This document shows positions 8,327 to 15,309 of a stretch of 64,000 nucleotides of DNA, piece after piece. Made by a program: the position numbers and the translations under genes. Every line of letters starts with the position of its first letter. The first letter of the stretch is position 1. The DNA is from a virus: positions 124,001 through 188,000 of IMG/VR virus record IMGVR_UViG_3300026518_000006. The stretch is one strand, 5' to 3'. Under the pieces are notes generated by a model. That model saw only the letters and a list, made by a program, of their open reading frames with translations. It had not been told where the DNA came from and did no database searches.

Positions 8327-8598
8327 TATTTAACTCCTGCTTTGATACTGTTTTCACAATCTTTTAATGTTTTTGTGTGGTAGATTGTTTGGATTACCTT
8401 ATACATAAAAGGTTTATCAACAATCTCCCAACAACAATCATCGAACTGATACTTGTGGTCTCTTCTGATGTTTTTATTCGCTCTCATTTTACCTAAAAAC
8501 TTGAATACATAAACATCTTTTTTGCCTCTTGATGTATTGTGCAAAATTTTACCGTTATTATACGCTTCTACAATTTCAGGCTGTGTTAATTTTTTCAT
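8326..8598 (-). CDS. Unknown basic protein, 90 aa
   Basis: Not recognised. A compact, basic, soluble protein with KFLGKMRANKNIRRDHKYQF and a paired Cys-Cys before WEIVDKP. No membrane segment. Good ribosome site (AGGAGAA). It is preceded by a near-consensus sigma70-type promoter at 8624-8653, so it is likely the first gene of an early transcript that continues into the 139-aa membrane protein. Confidence 0.6.
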   Translation of the reverse strand: MKKLTQPEIVEAYNNGKILHNTSRGKKDVYVFKFLGKMRANKNIRRDHKYQFDDCCWEIVDKPFMYKVIQTIYHTKTLKDCENSIKAGVK

Positions 8599-8623
8599 TA
8601 TTTCTCCTATTATAATTTAGACT

Positions 8624-8653
8624 ATTATATCAAATATTCTTGGTTTTTGTCAA
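8624..8653 (-). promoter_or_regulatory. Consensus sigma70-type early promoter
   Basis: TTGACA, an 18-nt spacer and TATAAT on the minus strand, overlapping the 3' end of the preceding gene, about 25 bp before the start at 8598. Both hexamers are perfect, consistent with immediate-early transcription by unmodified host RNA polymerase. Confidence 0.75.
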
Positions 8654-8912
8654 GATATTTTTTGATATGCCATTTTTCCATAAAAAATAAAAATGAACCC
8701 AAAGGGATAACAATAATCCAAAAATAAGATTCAATTTCATCCAACATCTCAAGCATAAAGTCGCTATAAGTTGTATTTTGTGCTAATTTTAATTCATCGA
8801 TTATATACTTTTTATCAGTCCCCCACTCATCAAAAATATCATACTTAATAAACCCAAAAATATTAAATGAAGTAAAATTATTTATCAAAGACTCTGCTCT
8901 ATTTTTAATCAT
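8625..8912 (-). CDS. Small membrane protein with C-terminal QEYLI motif
   Basis: 95 aa, not recognised. One strong hydrophobic segment at about 67-85 (WIIVIPLGSFLFFMEKW) follows a polar N-terminal domain. The protein ends NQEYLI, a variant of the (P/x)E(Y/F)x(I/V) ending shared by many small proteins of this phage. Confidence 0.6.
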   Translation of the reverse strand: MIKNRAESLINNFTSFNIFGFIKYDIFDEWGTDKKYIIDELKLAQNTTYSDFMLEMLDEIESYFWIIVIPLGSFLFFMEKWHIKKYLDKNQEYLI

Positions 8913-8921
8913 TATAGTCCT

Positions 8922-9413
8922 TTATTTTATTATAGATATTTTTTTGGTTGGTGATTGTGATAATTTTGTATTATAGTATTCTATTTTAATATCTACAGTA
9001 TCTTTTTTTATAACCGAAATATCATCGTCAGATACAACATATAAAACCTCTTTTGTTTTTGGGTCAAAAACATAAAATTTTAAAATATTATCCTGTTTTT
9101 TATATGTGAAGGGTAGATTTTTAATTGTTATGGGCTCTTTATTTACAGGGGTAAACACTGTATAGTTTATAATAGATACTCCAAAAAACCCCAATATAAA
9201 ATAAAACCTAGCCATATTAGCCGTAAGCCCTTCAGAATCTGTTCTGTGTAGAACAATTACTAAAGATAAAATTAACAGCCCTATTAAAAAAATACCAATA
9301 TCAAAGTCAAAAAAAGAATACACTACCAATACAATAGTAGAGAAGATAAAAAATACCCCTCTCTCTTTAAAAAATAGTAGCCATAAATTTTTCTTATAAC
9401 TTATCCTGTTCAT
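8922..9413 (-). CDS. Membrane protein, 163 aa
   Basis: Not recognised. Three transmembrane helices at about 19-36, 39-57 and 66-86, followed by an extramembrane beta-rich domain of some 75 residues (DNILKFYVFDPKTKEVLYVV). The start overlaps the upstream stop by 4 nt (ATGA), so it is co-translated with the 80-aa membrane protein. Confidence 0.65.
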   Translation of the reverse strand: MNRISYKKNLWLLFFKERGVFFIFSTIVLVVYSFFDFDIGIFLIGLLILSLVIVLHRTDSEGLTANMARFYFILGFFGVSIINYTVFTPVNKEPITIKNLPFTYKKQDNILKFYVFDPKTKEVLYVVSDDDISVIKKDTVDIKIEYYNTKLSQSPTKKISIIK

Positions 9414-9652
9414 TTTACTTTCCTTGTTTGGGGATATTTAATATGAATCCAATTGAAAAATCTTCTTACAAAATAACTTCTCACAAAAGAAACAGCTGTG
9501 AAAATTACCGCTATTTGCGTGTTTCCTGCTACACCGAAATCTACATCATACATAGCAAATACTATAGGTTGTACGACAAATATAGACAACAACAGCCCAA
9601 ATATAAGCCCGAATGTTATCTCGATTATTGACCATTTTTTAGTTTGCACCAT
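9410..9652 (-). CDS. Two-TM phage membrane protein with RSYxxRRxFN motif
   Basis: 80 aa with two hydrophobic helices (about 10-36 and 48-64). The second ends in SFVRSYFVRRFFNW. This arrangement is common to a family of small phage membrane proteins (DUF7220-like, from memory). Function unknown. It is the second gene of a membrane-protein operon and overlaps the next gene. Confidence 0.65.
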   Translation of the reverse strand: MVQTKKWSIIEITFGLIFGLLLSIFVVQPIVFAMYDVDFGVAGNTQIAVIFTAVSFVRSYFVRRFFNWIHIKYPQTRKVK

Positions 9653-9658
9653 AACCCC

Positions 9659-9883
9659 TTATATAAAAAATTCTGAGTTTTCTTTTTTAAATTTCTTTAC
9701 AACATAATTGGAATGCTCTACCCAAATATAAATGAAAGGAAATAGTACTATAAAGATAAATACTCGGATTAAACCGTTTTCTAAATACAACTCTTTTGTT
9801 AGTTTTAAATAACTAAAGTCTTTGTTTAATTTTTTTATATCTTTAGCAATTTTAATTTTAGCTTCTATGGGTAAATTATTCAT
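9659..9883 (-). CDS. Single-TM protein ending NSEFFI
   Basis: 74 aa, not recognised. A basic, helical N-terminus (KIKIAKDIKKLNKD), then one transmembrane helix at about 46-63 (RVFIFIVLFPFIYIWV) and a short charged tail. The C-terminal NSEFFI belongs to the shared C-terminal motif family. Six bases separate it from the next gene. Confidence 0.6.
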   Translation of the reverse strand: MNNLPIEAKIKIAKDIKKLNKDFSYLKLTKELYLENGLIRVFIFIVLFPFIYIWVEHSNYVVKKFKKENSEFFI

Positions 9884-9919
9884 TTTTTGTAATCAAAGAA
9901 AATTCTATATTTAAAAATA

Positions 9920-10228
9920 TCATAACTCATCATTTTCGTACATTTCCTGAAGCAACTCTTCATTAAAAGATTGACTCTTTAAAGATGCTGTTATTCGTGC
10001 TGTATCACTTTCCATCAGTGGAGCTTTAAGAAGTTCACCAACAAGCTCTTTGCTCATTGCTATCTTCAGTTTTAAAGCGTCCTCATACCCAATTTTAGAG
10101 AGCCCCTTAATGCGTTTTCCATATAAGTACACCCCTTTTGGCATAATATCTTTATTTCGGAGATACATTTCATTGATATCATCATATGAGCTTCCATCTA
10201 TCGCATAGTATTTTTTTTGAGGTTCCAT
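9920..10228 (-). CDS. Unknown protein, 102 aa
   Basis: Not recognised. Soluble; begins with a likely beta segment (KKYYAIDGSSYDDINEMY), then Lys-rich helices, and ends acidic (YENDEL). It is preceded by a TTTAAG-box middle-type promoter at 10254-10276, suggesting it heads the membrane-protein operon downstream. Confidence 0.6.
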   Translation of the reverse strand: MEPQKKYYAIDGSSYDDINEMYLRNKDIMPKGVYLYGKRIKGLSKIGYEDALKLKIAMSKELVGELLKAPLMESDTARITASLKSQSFNEELLQEMYENDEL

Positions 10229-10253
10229 ATTTTATCCTATTCTAAATTTAAAT

Positions 10254-10276
10254 ATTATATAGAAAATAAACTTAAA
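10254..10276 (-). promoter_or_regulatory. Middle-type promoter (TTTAAG box)
   Basis: Minus strand TTTAAGTTT with TATAAT exactly 11 nt after the TTTAAG hexamer, about 25 bp before the gene at 10228. Same spacing as at 27797, 39383, 54212, 59438 and 60126. Confidence 0.55.
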
Positions 10277-10324
10277 TGTAGGTAAATACAGATAAATATA
10301 GTGGTTTTGAATGAGTTTGAGGGG

Positions 10325-10345
10325 CGGGGTTAGGCGATAACCCCG
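10325..10345 (-). terminator. Terminator hairpin overlapping a stop codon
   Basis: CGGGGTTA-TCGCC-TAACCCCG on the minus strand; the TAA stop of the 160-aa gene lies in the 3' arm. Strong GC stem in an AT-rich context. The T-run is poor, so termination strength is uncertain. Confidence 0.6.
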
Positions 10346-10812
10346 ATTCTTTTTGCTTCGAGTTTGATATAACTATTAACCACATAAGGATATTGTTTAT
10401 AACTAAAAGGAGTGTCGTAGTTGTTTTCTCCTATTAGCCACTTGTCAAGTTGTGCTCTCAATGATTTTCTAAATGGATTTTTAAAGGACTTTTGTTTGAG
10501 AAGTTTTACCATTCCTAATCTTAGTGCACCATCTTGAATAGCGGTAATTTTGAAAAATGCTTCTCTTCCGAGGTCTTCGCTTCCGCCAATTTTTAGGTAC
10601 CACTTCCAATTATGAGTATTAGCCAAATACTCTTCGGGGGTCATCCACTCAGGAATTTCAATTTCCTGAACATCATAAAGTGGAGTTGGGCAAGGTCTCC
10701 AATCAGAGCTTGAGAGGATGGTATTTGCTTGAGCATCAAAATCAACATCTTGCCCGTTGTAAACAGCCTCCACACTCACAGGAGAGTAAGAATACTCACC
10801 GTACTGCTTCAT
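10330..10812 (-). CDS. Unknown protein, 160 aa
   Basis: Not recognised. A globular, aromatic-rich protein (SSSDWRPCPTPLYD, HNWKWYLKIGG) with a basic C-terminal helical region (KSFKNPFRKSLRAQLDKW). A perfect early promoter (10862-10890) drives it and a hairpin terminator overlaps its stop, so it forms a single-gene early unit, typical of host-takeover proteins. That role is inference. Confidence 0.6.
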   Translation of the reverse strand: MKQYGEYSYSPVSVEAVYNGQDVDFDAQANTILSSSDWRPCPTPLYDVQEIEIPEWMTPEEYLANTHNWKWYLKIGGSEDLGREAFFKITAIQDGALRLGMVKLLKQKSFKNPFRKSLRAQLDKWLIGENNYDTPFSYKQYPYVVNSYIKLEAKRIGVIA

Positions 10813-10861
10813 AAGAAACTTAACTTTTTCATTTTCAATCCTTTATCTCTTTTTATACCCT

Positions 10862-10890
10862 ATTATACAATAATCTTTAATAGAAGTCAA
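10862..10890 (-). promoter_or_regulatory. Consensus early promoter, duplicated in the window
   Basis: TTGACT-17 nt-TATAAT on the minus strand. About 110 bp comprising this promoter and the adjacent palindrome recur almost identically at 63561-63669, so the pair is a duplicated terminator-promoter cassette. Confidence 0.8.
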
Positions 10891-10943
10891 GGATTTTTGT
10901 GTATTTTTGAGTATTTTTTTGAGGACTTTTTGAGGACTTTTAA

Positions 10944-10970
10944 AGATTTTACTTTTAAAAAGTAAAATCT
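10944..10970 (-). terminator. Dispersed AT-rich palindromic terminator, copy 1
   Basis: Perfect 13-bp arms (AGATTTTACTTTT and its complement) around a single base, immediately 3' of the gene at 10983. Near-identical copies occur at 22534, 26980, 52581 and 63630. A short second palindrome (CTCTTGAAGAG) adjoins. Confidence 0.7.
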
Positions 10971-10982
10971 CTTGAAGAGGTG

Positions 10983-11309
10983 TTATTTTGAAGCAGGTGT
11001 CACTTTCACTTTCTTTTTAATTTTTACTTCGGTGGATTTTTCATCTTGGGAATTATCCTCACCATCTCCACCCTCCATATCGCCATCGTTTTCAATTCCG
11101 GGGTTATCAAGCTCTTTTGCGGGGGTATTCTTTTTCGGCTCATTAGGTTCTGTATCTTGTTTTTCTATTTCAGAAGCCTTTTTGTCCTTTTGGATTTTTA
11201 GCTTATCACCGTCTTTTCTTTCTTTATCTTCGCGCTCTTTTTCACTGTCGCTTTGCTTGATAGCTTTTGAAAGTTCGCTTTCTTTTAAAATGTCTGAAAG
11301 TGTCATCAT
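10983..11309 (-). CDS. Charged low-complexity protein, 108 aa
   Basis: Not recognised. Almost entirely Lys/Glu/Asp/Ser with acidic stretches (ENDGDMEGGDGEDN) and a basic tail (KIKKKVKVTP), so probably disordered. It precedes the neck and structural block, and such composition is seen in prohead core or scaffold proteins. That is only a compositional analogy. Confidence 0.55.
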   Translation of the reverse strand: MMTLSDILKESELSKAIKQSDSEKEREDKERKDGDKLKIQKDKKASEIEKQDTEPNEPKKNTPAKELDNPGIENDGDMEGGDGEDNSQDEKSTEVKIKKKVKVTPASK

Positions 11310-11317
11310 ATATTCCT

Positions 11318-11599
11318 TTAAATGGCTACAAAAACTGAGTTGTTTTTGACTTTATTTGTTTTTATGATTTTACTCGCACTAATTGCGTCATCTTTGTTGA
11401 ATAGTATCACTTCCACTCCAAAGTTAGTCGGAATGATGTTCTTTATTTTTATGTTATTGTCTCTTAGGTCTTTCTTGATTTTTTCAAGTTTTGTTTCAGC
11501 TTCATTAAGCTCCGCTAAAATCTCCTGCTCTCTTTCAGAGCTAATTTCAGTTTCGATTGTAAGCTTTTCTGTAGCTTGTTTAAATTCATCTCTAAACAT
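11318..11599 (-). CDS. Unknown protein, 93 aa
   Basis: Not recognised. An N-terminal coiled coil (about 8-48, SEREQEILAELNEAETKLEK) followed by a small alpha/beta segment with hydrophobic strands (GVEVILFN, NSVFVAI). A late promoter at 11624-11631 precedes it, so it is expressed with virion genes and may be an assembly factor. Confidence 0.6.
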   Translation of the reverse strand: MFRDEFKQATEKLTIETEISSEREQEILAELNEAETKLEKIKKDLRDNNIKIKNIIPTNFGVEVILFNKDDAISASKIIKTNKVKNNSVFVAI

Positions 11600-11623
11600 A
11601 GTTATCCTTTTAATGTATTGTTG

Positions 11624-11631
11624 TATTTATA
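11624..11631 (-). promoter_or_regulatory. Late promoter TATAAATA
   Basis: Exact T4 late promoter octamer on the minus strand, 25 bp upstream of the gene at 11599. Confidence 0.7.
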
Positions 11632-11638
11632 ATGGGTA

Positions 11639-12136
11639 TTATACCAAAAATTCAGGGGCAAATTCTATAATATGAGATTTTAGTTTATCCATAGTTTTCA
11701 TTATCCCTTCGACATCTACACGACTGTTTGCCAAAGAAAATGATTTAAATTTTCCTCTTTTGTGTTTAAAATCAAAATAAATCCTAAAATCAACACTTGT
11801 AAAGTTAATTATATCACAATTTTCTAAAAAAGTAGGTATTTCCTCATTGACACCTTTTATAAAATTATGTATAGGTTTGTCTTTAAACTCAAGCTCATAC
11901 AATTCAAAACTATCAATTTCATCTCTACCACTAAACTTGAGCTCTATCGCATTTATTTTTACGCTTTCATTAGTGATAAATGTCACTATTTCTTTTATTA
12001 CAGGCTGATTTTTAGTCTTTATTATGAGTTTTTCTTTTGGATTTAAAGAGGATATTTCATCATCAATCACATCTTTGACAATATCCTCAATAATAGGTTT
12101 TAATGTTTTATGTAGTATTTGTTTAAATATATTCAT
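11639..12136 (-). CDS. Unknown protein, 165 aa, C-terminus APEFLV
   Basis: Not recognised. Mixed alpha/beta; an N-terminal amphipathic helix (FKQILHKTLKPIIEDIVKDV) precedes alternating strands (IYFDFKHKRGKFKSFSL). It ends APEFLV, a member of the shared C-terminal motif group and one of the few near structural genes. The AT-rich leader has no clear promoter. Confidence 0.6.
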   Translation of the reverse strand: MNIFKQILHKTLKPIIEDIVKDVIDDEISSLNPKEKLIIKTKNQPVIKEIVTFITNESVKINAIELKFSGRDEIDSFELYELEFKDKPIHNFIKGVNEEIPTFLENCDIINFTSVDFRIYFDFKHKRGKFKSFSLANSRVDVEGIMKTMDKLKSHIIEFAPEFLV

Positions 12137-12171
12137 AAGCGTATAATACCATAAAAAGCAAATATTATCCT

Positions 12172-12419
12172 TTAATTTACTTCTATTTCTAATGCTCTAA
12201 ACACTTCATTAAAAGGTATAATATTAAAGATATCAACATCCACCATTGTGAATTCTTTTGTGTCTTTGTTGTACATAAAATTTCGGGTGGTTGCATCTAC
12301 AGGACAAAAACATAAGTCCATTCCATCACGCTGTATTTTTTTCGGAGTTCTTTTGTTTTAATATATTTTTTATTGTTGTGTAAATACACAATAGGAGTTT
12401 TGTTATTTAATAATAACAT
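12172..12419 (-). pseudogene. Frameshifted small ORF (possible -1 frameshift at A7)
   Basis: The ATG at 12419 directly follows the TAA of the neck-like gene. Frame 0 gives 40 aa and stops at 12297. At CGA AAA AAA T, a heptamer of the A-AAA-AAA slippery type, a -1 shift continues to 12172 and yields a sensible C-terminus (RDGMDLCFCPVD, then MVDVDIFNIIPF). So this is either a programmed frameshift, a decayed gene, or a one-base homopolymer error. Product unknown; the MVDVD segment is faintly kinase-like. Confidence 0.55.
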
Positions 12420-13061
12420 TTATCCCAAACTCCCAAATACACTATCACTATTTGAGATTCCCACAGATTCTTCGTCTTGGGTTCGCTTTGTTTCTTCAAG
12501 ACTATTAAAATATGAGTCTAAATCTTCGAATGTTTCTTGAACTTCTTCACTTTGTTCGGCTTCTTCGTCTACAGTATCTTGTTGGCTAACATAATAATTA
12601 CGCATAGATAATCTATAAACACTTTCTTCATCTTGATATGTGAAGAGATTGTTTATACCTTCTCCTGTAGTGGTTATATCAGCTATTTCCATTATAGCAC
12701 CACTTGGAAATAGCACAAGACTGTTTATAATATCTTTAGCGTGTTTGTCAAAACTCCAATCTTCAAACAACTTATACATAGTTTTTTTAGATATATATAG
12801 GTGCATTGTACGCATATTATTTAACCCAAATAAATCCCAGTTCAGGTCTTCTTCGAAACTAACCATTTCTTCGGGTAAAAGCATAACTTTTTTGGAATCA
12901 CCCTTTTTAAAGTGTGTGAAATCTCTTAAAATTTTGTCTTGATTTTCTTTTGAAGTATATATGTAATCACACTCTACCCCGTATATATTGATTACTTCTT
13001 CTATATGGTTTTGTTTTAAAATATAGTCAGGGTTTTTACTTCTATTGAGGTTGAATGCCAT
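12420..13061 (-). CDS. Putative gp14-like neck (head closure) protein
   Basis: 213 aa. The pattern IYGVECDYI, then a FGLNNM-type loop, then NSLVLFPSGAIMEIADI and a late NYYVS segment parallels T4 gp14 (RGVECYYVPRE, LIYFPMDNSLFEI). gp14 closes the capsid portal with gp13 before tail joining. The last 50 residues are acidic and probably disordered. It lies in a cluster of structural genes close to gp17, as in T4. Assignment from remembered sequence pattern only. Confidence 0.5.
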   Translation of the reverse strand: MAFNLNRSKNPDYILKQNHIEEVINIYGVECDYIYTSKENQDKILRDFTHFKKGDSKKVMLLPEEMVSFEEDLNWDLFGLNNMRTMHLYISKKTMYKLFEDWSFDKHAKDIINSLVLFPSGAIMEIADITTTGEGINNLFTYQDEESVYRLSMRNYYVSQQDTVDEEAEQSEEVQETFEDLDSYFNSLEETKRTQDEESVGISNSDSVFGSLG

Positions 13062-13069
13062 TATATGTC

Positions 13070-13222
13070 CTATATTTCAGGTGTAATATCTATCTCTTTT
13101 CCTGCACAATTAGTTTTGGATTTGAGCTCTTTACAATTACATTCTGTGTCCATACTAAATTTCGTAGCTGCACATCCCGCAAGTATGCCTAAACAAATTA
13201 AAACAGTTATAAAGAGTTTCAT
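13070..13222 (-). CDS. Small lipoprotein, 50 aa
   Basis: Begins MKLFITVLICLGILAGCAAT, a signal peptide with a textbook lipobox (LAGC) and predicted lipidation at Cys17. The remaining 33 residues are Cys-rich (CNCKELKSKTNC). Such a protein would sit in the inner or outer membrane of a Gram-negative host. Outer spanin or superinfection exclusion factor are possibilities; no inner spanin partner is visible nearby. Confidence 0.7.
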   Translation of the reverse strand: MKLFITVLICLGILAGCAATKFSMDTECNCKELKSKTNCAGKEIDITPEI

Positions 13223-13244
13223 AATATTTCCTTTAAAGTTTTAG

Positions 13245-13265
13245 AGTGCCCTCTAAGAGGACACT
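13245..13265 (-). terminator. Hairpin terminator after the Ig-like protein gene
   Basis: Arms AGTGTCCTC and GAGGGCACT (one G-T pair) around a TTA loop, just after the stop at 13277 and followed by a moderately T-rich tract. Confidence 0.6.
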
Positions 13266-13276
13266 AAAAACCTTAT

Positions 13277-13804
13277 TTACGAAACTGTAATAGTGAAAGT
13301 AACTGTGTTAGAAACAACACCATCAACAGAAGCGGTAATATCAACTGTACTACCATCGGTAGCGGTTCCCACTGCAATTTCAACAACGCCTTTGCTACTT
13401 GCATCATTCGAAACAGTTGCTTGAGTTGTATCGCTTGAAGTAAATGTTAAAATACTATGGTCGTTAGATACACTACCATCACTATATGTGATAGTTGCGC
13501 TTTCTAGTACTTCGGAATCTTTACTACCATTAATTAAAGTGGGGTCAGCATAACTAATAGTAATGCTCGCTATTGTAACGGGTGTCGGAATGCTATCGAT
13601 GTATTTCTTTGCATAATATGCTTCGTATGGGTCTCCTACGACTTTTCCACTTCCGTCTTTGTATGAACCTCCTGAAGCAATATCATAAGTGGTTCCAATC
13701 GTGTTACCGTCTTTGTCTTTTGCAGGGTATTCTGCAATGATATCTGTTTTATTGTCAGTTGTTTGTAAATCCAATACAGCTTGTGCTTGTTCTTTTGTCA
13801 CCAT
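13277..13804 (-). CDS. Virion protein with C-terminal Ig-like (BIG2-type) domain
   Basis: 175 aa. The N-terminal part (about 1-75) shares AEYP...DPYE..YAKK with the adjacent 187-aa protein, so the two are related by a common head or attachment module. Residues about 80-175 form a bacterial Ig-like domain (ITISYADPTLINGS, LTFTSSDTTQATVS). Preceded by a late promoter. Likely a capsid decoration or surface protein that binds weakly to cells or glycans; that role is inferred from similar domains on tailed phages. Confidence 0.6.
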   Translation of the reverse strand: MVTKEQAQAVLDLQTTDNKTDIIAEYPAKDKDGNTIGTTYDIASGGSYKDGSGKVVGDPYEAYYAKKYIDSIPTPVTIASITISYADPTLINGSKDSEVLESATITYSDGSVSNDHSILTFTSSDTTQATVSNDASSKGVVEIAVGTATDGSTVDITASVDGVVSNTVTFTITVS

Positions 13805-13820
13805 TATATATCCTTTACTT

Positions 13821-13828
13821 TATTTATA
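13821..13828 (-). promoter_or_regulatory. Late promoter TATAAATA
   Basis: Exact octamer on the minus strand 17 bp before the ATG at 13804, inside the 3' end of the upstream gene. Confidence 0.7.
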
Positions 13829-14387
13829 TTGTCAGGGTAATAGTCACATCTTGTGTTGAGCCATCAGGTACACTATTAAAATCGCTAATAGCTGTTGCGT
13901 CTTGAGTTTGATAAAAAGGTGTATTTCCTGTTGTTGGTGCAAATGTTAGTGGATAATCATTTCCATTAATAGTGATTACTAAATCTCCATCAACTTTACT
14001 ATTTACTCCATCGACATTAAACGATACTCTCAAAAAGGCTCCGACTTGTGCAAGTTGAGAAGATAGTGTAAAGATTTCATATTTACCTATCATTTTTGGA
14101 GCTAAGTCACCATATCCTGAAGCTTGGGATGTTCCCGATTTATATCCTCTTTGTTGTCCTGAGTCAGATGTTCCCATTGTTAATGTTGCGATTAATGAAG
14201 CACTTGCAGTACCTCCGTTTTTCTTCGCAAACATTAACTCATAAGGGTCTCTGTGGTCAATTTGATAAGAAGTTTTGCCCGATACAATTACGCCATTTTC
14301 ATAAAATGGATATTCAGCTTGAATTTCATCTCCTAAGCTAAATCCGTGTAGTTTTGTAACAGCGTTAGTTTGAGATTGAGTAGCCAT
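13824..14387 (-). CDS. Putative virion decoration protein, 187 aa
   Basis: Not assigned to a family. Ser/Thr/Gly-rich and beta-strand-dominated. Its N-terminal module (GDEIQAEYPFYENG, DPYELMFAKK) is shared with the 175-aa Ig-like protein. The C-terminal half (VSFNVDGVNSKVDGDLVI) looks like a jelly-roll or Ig-type sandwich. Driven by a late promoter at 14410-14417. Confidence 0.55.
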   Translation of the reverse strand: MATQSQTNAVTKLHGFSLGDEIQAEYPFYENGVIVSGKTSYQIDHRDPYELMFAKKNGGTASASLIATLTMGTSDSGQQRGYKSGTSQASGYGDLAPKMIGKYEIFTLSSQLAQVGAFLRVSFNVDGVNSKVDGDLVITINGNDYPLTFAPTTGNTPFYQTQDATAISDFNSVPDGSTQDVTITLTI

Positions 14388-14409
14388 TTCTATTCCTTTT
14401 GTTTTTCTT

Positions 14410-14423
14410 TATTTATATAAATA
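14410..14423. promoter_or_regulatory. Overlapping divergent late promoters
   Basis: TATTTATATAAATA contains a minus-strand TATAAATA (14410-14417) facing the gene at 14387 and a plus-strand TATAAATA (14416-14423) facing the decayed lipoprotein at 14441. The two octamers share two bases, a compact bidirectional late promoter. Confidence 0.65.
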
Positions 14424-14440
14424 TCAAAAAGGAAATATCT

Positions 14441-14601
14441 ATGAAAAAATCAAAACACTATCTGCTATTATTCTATTAGTTTATACAACAGGATTATTTT
14501 TAATTTCATGATGTGCCCTTATAAAGGTAAAAATAACACAAAAAACTATCACTGATGATACCCATAAGCCTGTGACAAAAACAAAAGTTAAAGTAAAATA
14601 A
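14441..14601 (+). pseudogene. Decayed lipoprotein gene
   Basis: Late promoter and AAGGAAA ribosome site precede an ATG. Frame 0 ends after 12 codons. Adding one A to the A-run gives MKKIKTLSAIILLVYTTG..., then LIS-TGA-CALIKVK and a Thr/Lys-rich tail to TAA at 14601. With Gly in place of the TGA the lipobox would be perfect (ISGC). Two lesions, one indel and one stop, argue for a real pseudogene rather than only a sequencing error. Confidence 0.6.
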
Positions 14602-14619
14602 TGGATTTAATAGGGAGAC

Positions 14620-14859
14620 TTAGAATTTATATTTTAATAACACTCTTATATTACTAATCTCAGCCTCTTTTATTACTTTCCGATTAATTTTAATACCATA
14701 TGTTATTTTTAAAGGTATGTTTTCACTTAATATACCGATATTTTTATCATCTATACTTATCTTTGATATATGAGATGTTCGGAATTTTTTTTGAATAATT
14801 TGGGAGTTATATGCCGTCAGTTTAGTGAAGATTAATATCAAATATAAGAATTTTTTCAT
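14620..14859 (-). CDS. Predicted secreted or periplasmic protein, 79 aa
   Basis: Not recognised. The N-terminus MKKFLYLILIFTKLTAYNS is a signal peptide or anchor, followed by a small basic beta-rich domain (KNIGILSENIPLKITYG). Its start codon lies in a hairpin whose loop carries the Shine-Dalgarno sequence, directly downstream of a late promoter. It sits beside two lipoprotein genes, so a small envelope-directed set may be encoded here. Confidence 0.6.
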   Translation of the reverse strand: MKKFLYLILIFTKLTAYNSQIIQKKFRTSHISKISIDDKNIGILSENIPLKITYGIKINRKVIKEAEISNIRVLLKYKF

Positions 14860-14888
14860 ACCCTCTTCTCCTTTTGAGGGTATTTATA
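14859..14888 (-). promoter_or_regulatory. Late promoter followed by a hairpin presenting the ribosome site
   Basis: TATAAATA (14881-14888) overlaps a palindrome TACCCTC-AAAAGGAGAA-GAGGGTA (14859-14882). AAGGAG lies in the loop and the A of ATG is the last base of the stem. Only part of the 5' arm would be transcribed if initiation is 6-8 nt after the octamer, so RNA regulation depends on the true start site. Confidence 0.5.
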
Positions 14889-14907
14889 AAAAGTATATGT
14901 CTTATGT

Positions 14908-15309
14908 TTAGATGGTGCCTAAGATTTCTCTAATTTTTCGAAGCTGTTCTCTCGCTCTTCTAACGGCAAACGGGTCATTCGGGTCTAGTTTGGAGCCTTT
15001 ATGAAATCCGGGAAGAAGTCTAATAGGAACCTCATCGATTGGTATTCCTACTGTTTCAGGATTTTCTGTGATGTTGTGTTTTGAAGCTCTTTGATTTTCT
15101 TCTAAAATTTCTTTATTTTTCTTAACAACTTCCTTAGTTCTAACAGGTTTTTTGGGTTCTTTTACCTCTTCTTTGACCTCTTCTTTGACCTCTTCTTTGA
15201 CCTTTTTAGGTCTCCCTCTACGCTTTGGTTTAGTTTCTGTTTTTTCAGTCGCCTCAATACTCTCTTCAGATTGTATTGAAGACTCTGTTTTTTTGGTTGT
15301 TTCGGACAT
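14908..15309 (-). CDS. AT-hook-containing protein, 133 aa
   Basis: N-terminal 35 residues are Ser/Thr/Glu-rich, then an AT-hook-like core KPKRRGRPKK at about 28-37. Tandem KEEV units (a 12-bp repeat, three times) and a Lys-rich helix follow. The C-terminal 60 residues are more ordered (LPGFHKGSKLDPNDPFAVRRARE). Likely binds AT-rich DNA or scaffolds it. Late promoter at 15329-15336; its ATG abuts the Hsp20 stop. Confidence 0.6.
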   Translation of the reverse strand: MSETTKKTESSIQSEESIEATEKTETKPKRRGRPKKVKEEVKEEVKEEVKEPKKPVRTKEVVKKNKEILEENQRASKHNITENPETVGIPIDEVPIRLLPGFHKGSKLDPNDPFAVRRAREQLRKIREILGTI

